Part shown: positions 47,188 to 55,429 of the stretch, piece by piece | How positions within the stretch are numbered: position 1 is the stretch's first letter | Layout of the letters: each line of letters starts with the position of its first letter | NCBI RefSeq assembly: GCF_000702545.1 | Contig: NZ_JNIO01000008.1 | Coordinates: 620,001 to 684,000, forward strand | DNA: 64,000 bases | Direction of reading: 5' to 3' | From: Selenomonas sp. AB3002 | GTDB lineage: Bacteria > Bacillota > Negativicutes > Selenomonadales > Selenomonadaceae | Position numbers and translations under genes: made by a program | The notes under the pieces: generated by a model | What the model saw: the letters and a program-made list of their open reading frames with translations, nothing else | Databases searched by the model: none | What the model was told of the DNA's origin: nothing

Positions 47188-47387
47188 GGGCCTCCGACCT
47201 TTCCATTATCTAATATGATACCCTGAATATATTATAACGCCATTGTGGAAATTTTTCTGCAAGAAAATCTGTCTGAAATTACAATCATGTGTAGAAGGAG
47301 TTTTTAAATAAAGTGGAGAAGTTTACTCCTTGAGTTGAGAACATACTGACTTCAGCCCATGGGAGCGGTATACGAGGAGGCGCAAGC

Positions 47388-48332
47388 ATGAAGAAGTGGA
47401 AGAATGCCTTGGCAGCTTTTGTTGTGGGAGGTACGCTGCTGGCGGGAAGTCCTGTCCAGGCAGCAGAACCAGCCCAGAATGGTATGGCGGCCTTTAGAGA
47501 AGCATATCAGGCTGTATCAGATGATTACCGGGTCTTTGATGAGGATCTGACCCTCTTCGGGCCAGCGTTCCATGTGGATCTGGACAGCCGGGGACAACTG
47601 GCAAAGAATGGCTCCCTGCTTCTTTCTGGCAATCTGAAATTGATATTTACAGATCAGGATTCTGGCAAGATAAATAATTTTGAGATTCCTTTCTACTTTG
47701 ATCACAACTCTAAAGCATCAACTTTCTACGTCCAGTGGGGGGAGGAGTGGAACAAACTTTCCCTGCCTGGCACTGATGAAATATCAGATGCCCTGGAAAC
47801 CACGCCAACAGAAATAGCCGAGAACATGGCGCTGGTCAAATCTGTGGAGTTAGTGAAGGAAACTGAGTCTCAGCGTAGCATGAAGCTGACTCTGGATGGC
47901 AGGAAGCTGGCCGCACTGGTAGCAAAGCACTGTCAGGAAACCTCGAAGAACCTGACTCCTGAGGAAAAAGCTACTCAGCAGCTGCAGGTAGAGCGTCTCA
48001 CCAGGGCTTTTGAGTCTGTAGATCAGGAAGTCACCTGGGTAGTTGACAAGAAAAATTGGCAAACAATAACCGCTGGCGTAAACCTTACGGGATTGATGCG
48101 AGCCTATGCCAAGGTCGTGCTGCAGGAGGCGGCAGATGGCAAGACTGTGCTTTCAGACGGAGAACGGGAGTTTTGGGAAACCTTGGGGTATTACGCAGAG
48201 CTTCACTCCTATACCACCTATCCCACGGATAAGGCAAAGGTAGAAATACCCGCCAAGGTGAAAAAAACAGCTGCAGAATTGGATTTGCTGAAAGAAATAA
48301 AGGAAGGAGCAGCTGCTCAAAAAACTGAGTAA
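47388..48332 (+). CDS. Exported protein of unknown function
   Basis: A 314-residue protein with a Sec signal peptide (MKKWKNALAAFVVGGTLLAG..VQA, cleaved near 26). The mature part begins AEPAQNGMAAFREAYQAVSDDYRVF. It has beta-rich stretches (LTLFGPAFHVDLDSRG, GSLLLSGNLKLIFTDQ, IPFYFDH) reminiscent of periplasmic lipid-carrier or LppX/LolA-like folds, then helical Glu/Lys-rich segments. The family is not recognised. ATG 47388 follows GAGGAGG at 7 nt. Divergent from ppx/ppk; ended by a terminator. Confidence 0.75.
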   Translation: MKKWKNALAAFVVGGTLLAGSPVQAAEPAQNGMAAFREAYQAVSDDYRVFDEDLTLFGPAFHVDLDSRGQLAKNGSLLLSGNLKLIFTDQDSGKINNFEIPFYFDHNSKASTFYVQWGEEWNKLSLPGTDEISDALETTPTEIAENMALVKSVELVKETESQRSMKLTLDGRKLAALVAKHCQETSKNLTPEEKATQQLQVERLTRAFESVDQEVTWVVDKKNWQTITAGVNLTGLMRAYAKVVLQEAADGKTVLSDGEREFWETLGYYAELHSYTTYPTDKAKVEIPAKVKKTAAELDLLKEIKEGAAAQKTE

Positions 48333-48363
48333 GCATAAGTTCACCGCATACTTATTTCTAGAT

Positions 48364-48408
48364 AGGGTCCCTGTTTGCAGGTTATGGCATGCAGGGGCCT
48401 TATTATTT
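48364..48408 (+). terminator. Intrinsic terminator after the exported protein gene
   Basis: A stem of about 10 bp (AGGGTCCCTG at 48364-48373 with CAGGGGCCTT at 48392-48401, two G-U pairs), then TATTATTTC. Confidence 0.7.
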
Positions 48409-48530
48409 CATAATTTTTTACGAATCTTTTTGAAGCAGGAGGAATCCAGGATTTTTCAGAGAATAAGGAAAATATGAAACATATCAGAGAATCACACCTG
48501 GACATCGAGCTTTAGAAGGAGGAAGATTCG

Positions 48531-50603
48531 ATGAAAATGTACAAGAGCACGAACATAAGGAATGTTGCAGTGGTAGGCCACGGTAAGACAGGCAAGACCA
48601 GCTTGCTGGATGCCTGTCTCTTTGATACCGGGGCAGTGAAGAGGCTGGGCAGTGTCGAGGAGGGCACCAGCTCATTGGACTATGAACCTGAAGAAAGCAA
48701 GCGGGGCATGACTATCAGCACCAAGCTGGTGGCCTGCGAATGGGGAGAGTTCAAGCTGAACTTCCTGGAGACTCCGGGTTACCCGGATTTTGTAGGCGAT
48801 GTGAAGGGGGCCCTGGCAGCAGCCGACAGCGCCCTGATCCTTATTTCCGCCACCTCCGGCATTGAGGTGGAGACGGAGAAACTTTGGCAGTATGCCGAGG
48901 AAGCCGAATTGCCCAGAGCCTTCTTCGTGAACAAGATGGACAGGGAACATGCCGACTTCACAAGCGTGGTGGAGGAACTGCGGGTGCGCTTTGGCAGCGG
49001 GGTAGTGCCTGTGCAGGTGCCCATCGGCAAGGAAGCGGCCTTCCAGGGCGTGGCAGACCTTTTGACCCTGCACATGAAGATCGTGCCCAACAGGAATGAC
49101 CATGAATACATAGTGGCAGAATTGCCGGAATACATCAAGGGCGAGGTCGAGGAAGCCCGCCAGCAGCTGATTGAGGCTGTGGCTGAGTTCAACAATGAGC
49201 TCATGGAGAAATACATAGAGGGCACAGAAATCACCGAAGTAGAGGTGGCTGCCGCCCTTATCGAAGGCATCCAGGCCGGGAAGATCTTCCCTGTGTTCTG
49301 TGGCTCTGCCAAGCAGAATGTGGGGGTCAAGAACCTCATGAACGGCATTGTGGAGTATATGCCTACGCCGTATTTCAAGGTTTCCATCGGCACCAGCCCT
49401 GCAGACGGGGAAATCAAGGAGCGCAAGACAGAAGATCCCTTCTCTGCTCAGGTCTTCAAGACCATCGTGGATCCCTTTGTGGGCAGGCAGAGCTTTATCC
49501 GCATCCTGTCCGGGGATATGAAGGGCGATGCCACTTACTATCATGTGAATAAAGATGAGTCTGAGCGCATTGGCACCCTGTTCACCATGCAGGGCAAGCA
49601 GCAGTTCAATCTGGCTCAGGCTGCAGCAGGTGATATTGTAGTTACTTCCAAGCTTCAGGAAGTAAAGACCGGTGATACTCTTTGTGACAAGTCTGATCCC
49701 ATCCAGTATGAGGCTATCTCTTATCCTGAGGCCATGCTGGAAATGGCGGCATCTGCTGGCAAGAAGGGTGAAGAGGACAAGGTCTTCTCCGCCCTGGCCA
49801 AGCAGCAGGAGGAAGATGCTACCCTTATTGTCTGCAAGAATAAGGAAACCAGGGAGACACTGCTCCGTGGCATTGGCGAAGTGCATCTGGAAATCCTGGC
49901 AGAGAAGCTGGAGCGCAAGTTCGGCGTGCAGCTGAAGCTCACCCAGCCCAGGGTAGCTTACCGCGAGACCATCCGCAAGAGCGTGAAGGTACAGGGCAAG
50001 CACAAGAAACAGAGCGGCGGCCACGGCCAGTATGGCGATGTGTGGCTGGAAATCAGCCCCCAGGCTGCCGGCGAGGGAAATGCCTTCACGGAAACCATTT
50101 TCGGCGGCAGTGTGCCCCGCCAGTATATCCCCGCGGTGGAAAAGGGGACAGAGGAGACTTTGGCAGGAGGCGTACTGGCAGGCTATCCCGTGGTGGATGT
50201 GAAGGTCAATCTCTATGACGGCTCCTATCATGCCGTGGATTCCTCCGAGGCGGCCTTCAAGACCGCGGCAGCCCTGGCCATCAAGAAGGGCATTATGGAG
50301 GCAAGTCCTATCCTGCTGGAGCCTATTGACAAGATTACCGTGACTGCACCCGAATATTACATGGGCGATGTCATGGGCAAACTGAATTCCAAGCGGGCAC
50401 AGATCATGGGGGTAGACAGCAAGGGCAAGGACATGAGCGAGATCCAGGCCAGGATTCCCGTGGCAGAGCTTTTCAAGTTCGCTACGGATCTCCGTTCCCT
50501 GACCCAGGGCCGCGGCTCTTACAGTCTGGAATTCTCCCATTACGAACCTATGCCGGAAAAAGCAGCCGAGAAAGTCATTGCTGAGTCGACGGCAAAGGAA
50601 TAA
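48531..50603 (+). CDS. Elongation factor G-like GTPase
   Basis: Translational GTPase of 690 residues with all five EF-G domains. The G1 loop is VVGHGKTGKTSLLDA instead of the usual AHIDAGKTT. Switch I reads EESKRGMTIS, G3 is LETPGYPDF (the DxPGH catalytic His is Tyr), and G4 is NKMD. Domain IV/V segments follow (KSGGHGQYGDVWLEI.., SFEFSHYEPMP-like end). This is the EF-G-like class (as in Thermus EF-G-2 and mycobacterial FusA2), probably not the main translocase. ATG 48531 follows AAGGAGG at 7 nt. Single-gene unit. Confidence 0.9.
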   Translation: MKMYKSTNIRNVAVVGHGKTGKTSLLDACLFDTGAVKRLGSVEEGTSSLDYEPEESKRGMTISTKLVACEWGEFKLNFLETPGYPDFVGDVKGALAAADSALILISATSGIEVETEKLWQYAEEAELPRAFFVNKMDREHADFTSVVEELRVRFGSGVVPVQVPIGKEAAFQGVADLLTLHMKIVPNRNDHEYIVAELPEYIKGEVEEARQQLIEAVAEFNNELMEKYIEGTEITEVEVAAALIEGIQAGKIFPVFCGSAKQNVGVKNLMNGIVEYMPTPYFKVSIGTSPADGEIKERKTEDPFSAQVFKTIVDPFVGRQSFIRILSGDMKGDATYYHVNKDESERIGTLFTMQGKQQFNLAQAAAGDIVVTSKLQEVKTGDTLCDKSDPIQYEAISYPEAMLEMAASAGKKGEEDKVFSALAKQQEEDATLIVCKNKETRETLLRGIGEVHLEILAEKLERKFGVQLKLTQPRVAYRETIRKSVKVQGKHKKQSGGHGQYGDVWLEISPQAAGEGNAFTETIFGGSVPRQYIPAVEKGTEETLAGGVLAGYPVVDVKVNLYDGSYHAVDSSEAAFKTAAALAIKKGIMEASPILLEPIDKITVTAPEYYMGDVMGKLNSKRAQIMGVDSKGKDMSEIQARIPVAELFKFATDLRSLTQGRGSYSLEFSHYEPMPEKAAEKVIAESTAKE

Positions 50604-50636
50604 ATGAAAAACGGATAAACTGGAATAAGCAAACAG

Positions 50637-50669
50637 AATCGCAGGTCATTTAGCGGCCTGCGATTTTTT
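50637..50669 (+). terminator. Intrinsic terminator after the EF-G-like gene
   Basis: A 9-bp stem AATCGCAGG/CCTGCGATT (50637-50645 with 50657-50665), then TTTT. Confidence 0.88.
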
Positions 50670-50757
50670 GCTTGGCAGTAAAAATTCCTTTTAATCTTTC
50701 AGTTGCATCGTGACATCATTGACAAGACAGTTGATGGAAGTATTTCTCGTTATCTGA

Positions 50758-50786
50758 TGGACAAAAGTCAATAAAGGTGATAAAAT
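50758..50786 (+). promoter_or_regulatory. Putative lexA promoter
   Basis: TGGACA (50758-50763) and TAAAAT (50781-50786) with 17-bp spacing; start predicted near 50793. Confidence 0.6.
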
Positions 50787-50793
50787 ACTAAGA

Positions 50794-50805
50794 GAACATA
50801 TGTGC
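50794..50805 (+). promoter_or_regulatory. lexA box: LexA (DinR-type) operator
   Basis: GAACATATGTGC matches the Gram-positive SOS box GAAC-N4-GTTC with one mismatch, placed at the predicted transcription start of lexA. Supports self-repression. Confidence 0.65.
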
Positions 50806-50830
50806 GCAAGATATCGAAAGGATGTTTGAA

Positions 50831-51448
50831 GTGCAAAAGAAGAACAAAACATCTGCTGAGAGGCAGGAACAAATATATGAATACCTGAAAAAATTCCAGC
50901 GTGAGCATGGTTATCCTCCTTCTGTGCGGGAGATAGGTGCAGCAGTGGGGCTGAAGTCTGCCTCTACTGTACATGGATACCTGCGCTGCCTGGAGGAGCG
51001 CGGCCTCATAGAGCGTCAGCCGGATAAGCGGCGCGCATTGGATATTTTGGGAGAAAAGCCCCGGCATGATTTTGTACGCGTGCCGCTGGTAGGGACCGTA
51101 GCTGCCGGAGTCCCTATCCTGGCCGAGCAGAATGTGGAAGATGTTTTTGAGCTTCCTAAAAGCATGGTGCGCAATTCTGATGATGTTTTCATGCTGAGGG
51201 TGCATGGCGACAGCATGATCAACATTGGCATTTATGAGGATGACTTTGTCATTGTCCGTCAGCAGGCTGACGCTTGCAACGGCGATATTGTAGTGGCTCT
51301 GGTAAATGGAGAAAGTGCCACTGTCAAAAGGTATTTTCTGGAGTCTGACTGCATAAAGCTTCAGCCGGAAAATGATGATATGGAACCTTTTTATGAGCGT
51401 GATGTGCGTATTTTGGGCAAGGTCATTGGTGTTTACCGGCAAATGTGA
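50831..51448 (+). CDS. lexA: SOS repressor LexA
   Basis: Repressor that self-cleaves when stimulated by RecA filaments. The 205-residue product has a winged helix (PSVREIGAAVGLKSASTVHGYL), the cleavage site Ala-Gly in VGTVAAGVPI (near 93), the catalytic Ser in VHGDSMINIGI and the catalytic Lys in ESATVKRYF. GTG 50831 gives GAAAGG a 9-nt spacing; ATG 50822 is in frame but too close to that site. Confidence 0.95.
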   Translation: MQKKNKTSAERQEQIYEYLKKFQREHGYPPSVREIGAAVGLKSASTVHGYLRCLEERGLIERQPDKRRALDILGEKPRHDFVRVPLVGTVAAGVPILAEQNVEDVFELPKSMVRNSDDVFMLRVHGDSMINIGIYEDDFVIVRQQADACNGDIVVALVNGESATVKRYFLESDCIKLQPENDDMEPFYERDVRILGKVIGVYRQM

Positions 51449-51461
51449 GACAGCTTTTTCT

Positions 51462-51509
51462 ACTGCGGCATGCTGAACCTGTTTTGGTTTGGTATGCCGC
51501 AGTATTTTT
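51462..51509 (+). terminator. Intrinsic terminator after lexA
   Basis: A 10-bp stem ACTGCGGCAT/ATGCCGCAGT (51462-51471 with 51494-51503), 22-nt loop, then ATTTTT. Confidence 0.85.
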
Positions 51510-51532
51510 GGCTATGGTTAGGTTCAGCTTGA

Positions 51533-51560
51533 TTGACAAATGCTTCCATTGCGGTAAAAT
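51533..51560 (+). promoter_or_regulatory. Promoter of the phoH-ybeY-era-DUF502-recO cluster
   Basis: TTGACA (51533-51538) and TAAAAT (51555-51560) with 16-bp spacing; consensus -35. Confidence 0.7.
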
Positions 51561-51609
51561 GTTACTTATATATTGTAGAATTGTATAGAAAAGCGGGTGA
51601 GGATTTCTT

Positions 51610-52611
51610 TTGCAGCAGGCTTTAGAAAAAATAGTATACTTCCAGGACAGGTCAGAGGCTTATGCGCTCTTAGGGGCTCAGGATGAGTTCTTGCAAATGC
51701 TGACTGAGGAGTTTGACTGCCAGATGGTCAGCCGGGGAGACCGGCTGGAAATCCTGGGAGAGGCTGTGGAAGTGCATGGAGCTGCTCATGTCATGGAGGA
51801 GCTTCAGTACCTTTATCGTCAGGGCACAGCTATCACCAGCCATGAAGTGAGTTACAGTATCATGATGGTGCGTCGTGGGGAAGCAGAAAAGCTGCATGCC
51901 ATGTTCGGAGAGACCATTCTGGTGACAGCCCGCGGGAAACAGGTGAGACCCAAGACTTTAGGCCAGCGGCTGTACCTTGAGACCATCAGGAAAAACTCCG
52001 TAACGCTGGGAATTGGCCCTGCGGGAACTGGCAAGACATATCTGGCTGTGGTAATGGCAGTGGCAGCCCTGCGCAATAAGGAAGTCAAGCGCATTATCCT
52101 CACCCGCCCGGCTGTGGAAGCAGGGGAGAGGCTGGGGTTCCTGCCAGGCGACTTGCAGGACAAGGTGGATCCCTATCTTCGCCCCCTTTACGATGCTCTC
52201 CAGGACATACTGGGCATGGACGCCTATCAGAAGCTGATGGCGCGGGGGACGATTGAAATAGCACCGCTTGCTTATATGCGTGGCCGCACCCTTTCCGATG
52301 CCTTTGTTATCTTGGATGAGGCTCAGAACACCACCACCAGTCAGATGAAGATGTTCCTTACCCGCCTTGGTTTTGGTTCCCGCATGGTAGTGACAGGGGA
52401 TCTGAGCCAGGTGGATTTGTCACGAGGCGTAAGCTCCGGACTCAGAGAAGCCAGCAAGGTGCTGGCAGGAGTGAAAGGCATTGGCATTGTGCGCATGGCT
52501 CCGGTGGATGTGATACGCCATGATGTGGTAGCCCGCATTGTAGAGGCTTACGGCAATTACGAAGCAGGCAAAAAGAGCAGTGAAAAAGTTTTAGAAAAGC
52601 AGGAAAAATAA
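51610..52611 (+). CDS. PhoH-family ATPase
   Basis: Predicted ATP-binding protein, possibly an RNA helicase linked with YbeY. The 333-residue product has a small KH-like N-terminal domain (to about 90), GPAGTGKTYLAVVMAV (Walker A near 138), TRPAVEAGERLGFLPGDL, and VILDEAQNTTTSQMKMFLTR with VVTGDLSQVDL. TTG 51610 follows GGTGAGGA. Adjacent to ybeY with no gap, a conserved pairing. Confidence 0.93.
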   Translation: MQQALEKIVYFQDRSEAYALLGAQDEFLQMLTEEFDCQMVSRGDRLEILGEAVEVHGAAHVMEELQYLYRQGTAITSHEVSYSIMMVRRGEAEKLHAMFGETILVTARGKQVRPKTLGQRLYLETIRKNSVTLGIGPAGTGKTYLAVVMAVAALRNKEVKRIILTRPAVEAGERLGFLPGDLQDKVDPYLRPLYDALQDILGMDAYQKLMARGTIEIAPLAYMRGRTLSDAFVILDEAQNTTTSQMKMFLTRLGFGSRMVVTGDLSQVDLSRGVSSGLREASKVLAGVKGIGIVRMAPVDVIRHDVVARIVEAYGNYEAGKKSSEKVLEKQEK

Positions 52612-53076
52612 ATGGACGTAATAATCAGCAACTACCCGGAAGAATTGACCTTTCCAGAGGAAATAGAGGCCAATGTCAGAGCGGCGGCAGAAATGGTGGG
52701 CCAGCTTTATGGGGTGGAGAATGGCGAAGTCAGCGTGACTCTTACCAATAATGCGTATATCCACACCCTTAACAAAGAGTACCGGGGCATTGACCGGCCT
52801 ACAGATGTGCTTTCTTTTGCCCTCAATGAGAGTGAGGAGCCGGAGATGGTGGACGGCCCGGAGGTCAATATGCTGGGAGATTTGATCATTTCCGTAGAGA
52901 GGGCAGAGGAACAGGCTGCGGATTACGGGCACAGCCTGCGGCGGGAAGTGGCTTTCCTCACAGTGCATGGCATGCTTCATCTTTTGGGCTATGACCACAT
53001 GGAAGATGAAGAACGGGAAGAGATGGAGGCAGAACAGCGCTTTGTGATGGAGAAGCTGGGCATTCCCCGCGAATGA
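52612..53076 (+). CDS. ybeY: Endoribonuclease YbeY (rRNA maturation)
   Basis: Metal-dependent RNase for 16S 3'-end maturation and ribosome quality control. The 154 residues include [15 protein letters not shown] and the zinc motif [11 protein letters not shown] (H-x3-H-x5-H, near 123). Starts directly after phoH and overlaps an ATG of the next frame. Confidence 0.95.
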   Translation: MDVIISNYPEELTFPEEIEANVRAAAEMVGQLYGVENGEVSVTLTNNAYIHTLNKEYRGIDRPTDVLSFALNESEEPEMVDGPEVNMLGDLIISVERAEEQAADYGHSLRREVAFLTVHGMLHLLGYDHMEDEEREEMEAEQRFVMEKLGIPRE

Positions 53077-53111
53077 GCAAGAACGTTTACCAAATAGATG
53101 GAGGAGGAAAA

Positions 53112-54029
53112 ATGGATAACCTTTCCAACAAGCAGCACAAATCCGGCTTTATTGCCGTAATCGGACGGCCCAATGTGGGCAAGTCCACTCTGATAAACAC
53201 CCTTATCGGCCAGAAAATAGCCATTATGAGCGATAAGCCCCAGACTACCCGCAACCGCATTCTTTGCATCCTGACGGAACCGGATGCCCAGATTGTCTTT
53301 TTGGACACGCCGGGCATTCACAAGCCTAAGCATAAGCTGGGCGAGTATATGGTGAAGTCTGCCGAAGGCACGCTGAAAGAAGTAGATGCTATCTTCTTTG
53401 TGGTGGATGCCACTGAGAAAATGGGACCTGGCGAGTATTATATCCTGGAGAGGCTTCAGGCTACTCACAGGCCTGTCATCCTGGTGGTGAACAAGCTTGA
53501 CCTCATTGAAAAGGAGCAGGCGCTGCCTATTATTTCCTACTACACGGAGAAATACCAGTTCGCAGGTGTGGTTCCCATTTCCGCCAAAGAGGAAACCAAT
53601 CTGGACGGCCTGCTGGCTGAAGCCAAGAAATATCTGCCTGAGGGACCTCAGTACTATCCTGATGATATGGTGACGGACCAGCCGGAGCGGTTGATTGTGG
53701 CTGAGCTTATCCGCGAGAAGGTGCTGCACCTCACCCGTGACGAAGTGCCTCATGCCATTGCGGTAGAAACTGATGAAATGACTACCCGCCCCAATGATGA
53801 TGTCTATATTCGCGCCACTATCTTTGTTGAGCGCGACTCACAGAAGGGGATTATCATCGGTGCCAAGGGTGCCATGCTCAAGGAGATTGGCGGTCTTGCC
53901 CGCACGGATATTGAAACCCTGCTGGGTTCCAGAGTTTTCCTTGACCTGTGGGTAAAGGTCAAGAAGGACTGGCGCAACCGCACGGGAGTCCTCCATAACT
54001 TCGGTTTTGGAGGCAAGGACAATGCCTGA
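53112..54029 (+). CDS. era: GTPase Era
   Basis: Binds the 3' end of 16S rRNA and assists 30S assembly. The 305-residue protein has G1 GRPNVGKSTLI, switch I SDKPQTTRNRI, G3 LDTPGIHKPKHKLGEYM, G4 NKLDL and the C-terminal KH domain (QKGIIIGAKGAMLKEIG, near 255). ATG 53112 follows GAGGAGG; an ATG at 53073 overlapping ybeY is also in frame but has no strong site. Confidence 0.96.
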   Translation: MDNLSNKQHKSGFIAVIGRPNVGKSTLINTLIGQKIAIMSDKPQTTRNRILCILTEPDAQIVFLDTPGIHKPKHKLGEYMVKSAEGTLKEVDAIFFVVDATEKMGPGEYYILERLQATHRPVILVVNKLDLIEKEQALPIISYYTEKYQFAGVVPISAKEETNLDGLLAEAKKYLPEGPQYYPDDMVTDQPERLIVAELIREKVLHLTRDEVPHAIAVETDEMTTRPNDDVYIRATIFVERDSQKGIIIGAKGAMLKEIGGLARTDIETLLGSRVFLDLWVKVKKDWRNRTGVLHNFGFGGKDNA

Positions 54030-54642
54030 AAATGACGAGCGCCATACACCTCTTTCCAAGCTGGTGTCACGCCGCTTCATAAATGGCCTGATACTGCTGG
54101 TGCCCTTGGCAATCACCATCTTCGTGGTGTTGGAAACCTTGAACTTCACAGAGGGTGTGTTGGGCAAGCATCTTCCCTTTTATTTTCCGGGCATGGGCAT
54201 CATAACCTTGGTGCTCTTTGTCTATTTGACAGGCTGGCTTTCCTCTTACTGGCTTACCAAGCGCTTCATCGGCTATGGAGAGTGGGTGTTGGGCAAGATT
54301 CCTGTGGTGAAGTTCATTTACAACTCAGTTAAGCATCTTTCCACAGCGGTCTTTGAGTCCAACAGCATGTTCGAACATGTGGTGCTGGTGCCTTTTCACC
54401 AGTCCAAGGCCTTAGGCTTCATCATGGCTGATGTGCCCCAGACCTTGAAGGCGGAACTGGGAGAGGATTACGTCTGCGTGTTTGTGCCCTGGAGCCTTAA
54501 TATGACCTCCGGCACCAACCTCTTCGTGCCCAAGAAGGATGTCATCTATCTGGATATCAGCAGCGAGTCAGCCTTGCAGTACATGCTGACGGCAGGGGCA
54601 GTTATGCCCAAGAAGGTGCATGATGGCTCTTTACCAGACTGA
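54022..54642 (+). CDS. DUF502 family membrane protein
   Basis: A 206-residue inner-membrane protein with helices at about 18-40 (FINGLILLVPLAITIFVVLE) and 55-78 (MGIITLVLFVYLTGWLSS). It also has the family block GEWVLGKIPVVKFIYNSVK and a soluble C-terminal beta domain (VVLVPFHQSKALGFIMAD). Function unknown for the family. ATG 54022 has GGAGG 8 nt upstream and overlaps the end of era by 8 nt. Confidence 0.88.
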   Translation: MPENDERHTPLSKLVSRRFINGLILLVPLAITIFVVLETLNFTEGVLGKHLPFYFPGMGIITLVLFVYLTGWLSSYWLTKRFIGYGEWVLGKIPVVKFIYNSVKHLSTAVFESNSMFEHVVLVPFHQSKALGFIMADVPQTLKAELGEDYVCVFVPWSLNMTSGTNLFVPKKDVIYLDISSESALQYMLTAGAVMPKKVHDGSLPD

Positions 54643-55351
54643 GGCAGTGGTAGTAGGCGCCAAGAACTGGGGGGAGGCAGACAAGATGGTCACCCTCTTT
54701 ACCAGGGAGCGTGGTCTGGTAGAGGCGGCGGCCTTTGGCTGTCGTCGTCCAAGGAGCCCGCTGGCAGCAGGCATGCAGCTGTTTTCTTATTTGGAACTGC
54801 AGCTGGCAGAGGGACGGCGCCTTGATACCGTGAAGCAGATTCAGCTAAAGCGGCATTACAAGAAGCTCAGCGAGGATTTGTCCGTCATGGCCTATGGGGC
54901 ATTGGTGGCGGAAGTAATGCGTGAATTCATGCCTGCAGGCGTGCCTGAACCGAAGCTTTTTGCTACACTGCTGGAAGTATTGGAAGCCTTTGAGCAGCGC
55001 AATCCCAGGGTTACAGCTCTGGCTGCGATCCTGCAGATCATGGAATTTACGGGGCTGCAGCTTCACTATGAGCACTGTCTTCATTGCGGCAAAAATGTGG
55101 AAGGTGATGGCGCCTTTAGTATCATAGAAGGCGGAATTCTATGCGATGAATGCAAAGTTGACGGACTGATGCCCTTTCCTGAGAAGCTGCGCAAAACAAT
55201 TATCGCCTTGCGTGACTTGAACTGGCAGGATAACGGCTCGCTTAAGCTGCAGGGAAGCCTTATCATGCAGGCGGAGCAAATTACTTTGAGTCATCTGCAG
55301 AATCTTTTGGGACATAGCCTGAAAGCCATGGATTTCATCAATCAGCTTTGA
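54623..55351 (+). CDS. recO: DNA repair protein RecO
   Basis: Mediator that loads RecA with RecR on SSB-coated DNA. The 242 residues have the OB-fold start YQTEAVVVGAKNWGEADKMV, a helical C-terminal part, and a zinc site (CLHC near 157, CDEC near 177). ATG 54623 is preferred to 54620 given AAGGTG at 54613-54618. Overlaps DUF502. era-recO linkage is conserved. Confidence 0.94.
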   Translation: MALYQTEAVVVGAKNWGEADKMVTLFTRERGLVEAAAFGCRRPRSPLAAGMQLFSYLELQLAEGRRLDTVKQIQLKRHYKKLSEDLSVMAYGALVAEVMREFMPAGVPEPKLFATLLEVLEAFEQRNPRVTALAAILQIMEFTGLQLHYEHCLHCGKNVEGDGAFSIIEGGILCDECKVDGLMPFPEKLRKTIIALRDLNWQDNGSLKLQGSLIMQAEQITLSHLQNLLGHSLKAMDFINQL

Positions 55352-55360
55352 TATCGACAA

Positions 55361-55410
55361 AATGACTGCCCCCGGGCTGGATGCTGTTGCAATCCGCCCG
55401 GGGGTCATTC
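55361..55410. terminator. Probable bidirectional terminator between recO and the branching enzyme
   Basis: CCCCCGGGC (55369-55377) with GCCCGGGGG (55396-55404), plus flanking AATGA/TCATT pairs around a 2-nt bulge. The T-tracts are weak, so efficiency is uncertain. Confidence 0.55.
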
Positions 55411-55429
55411 TATTGAATCAATATTAATT

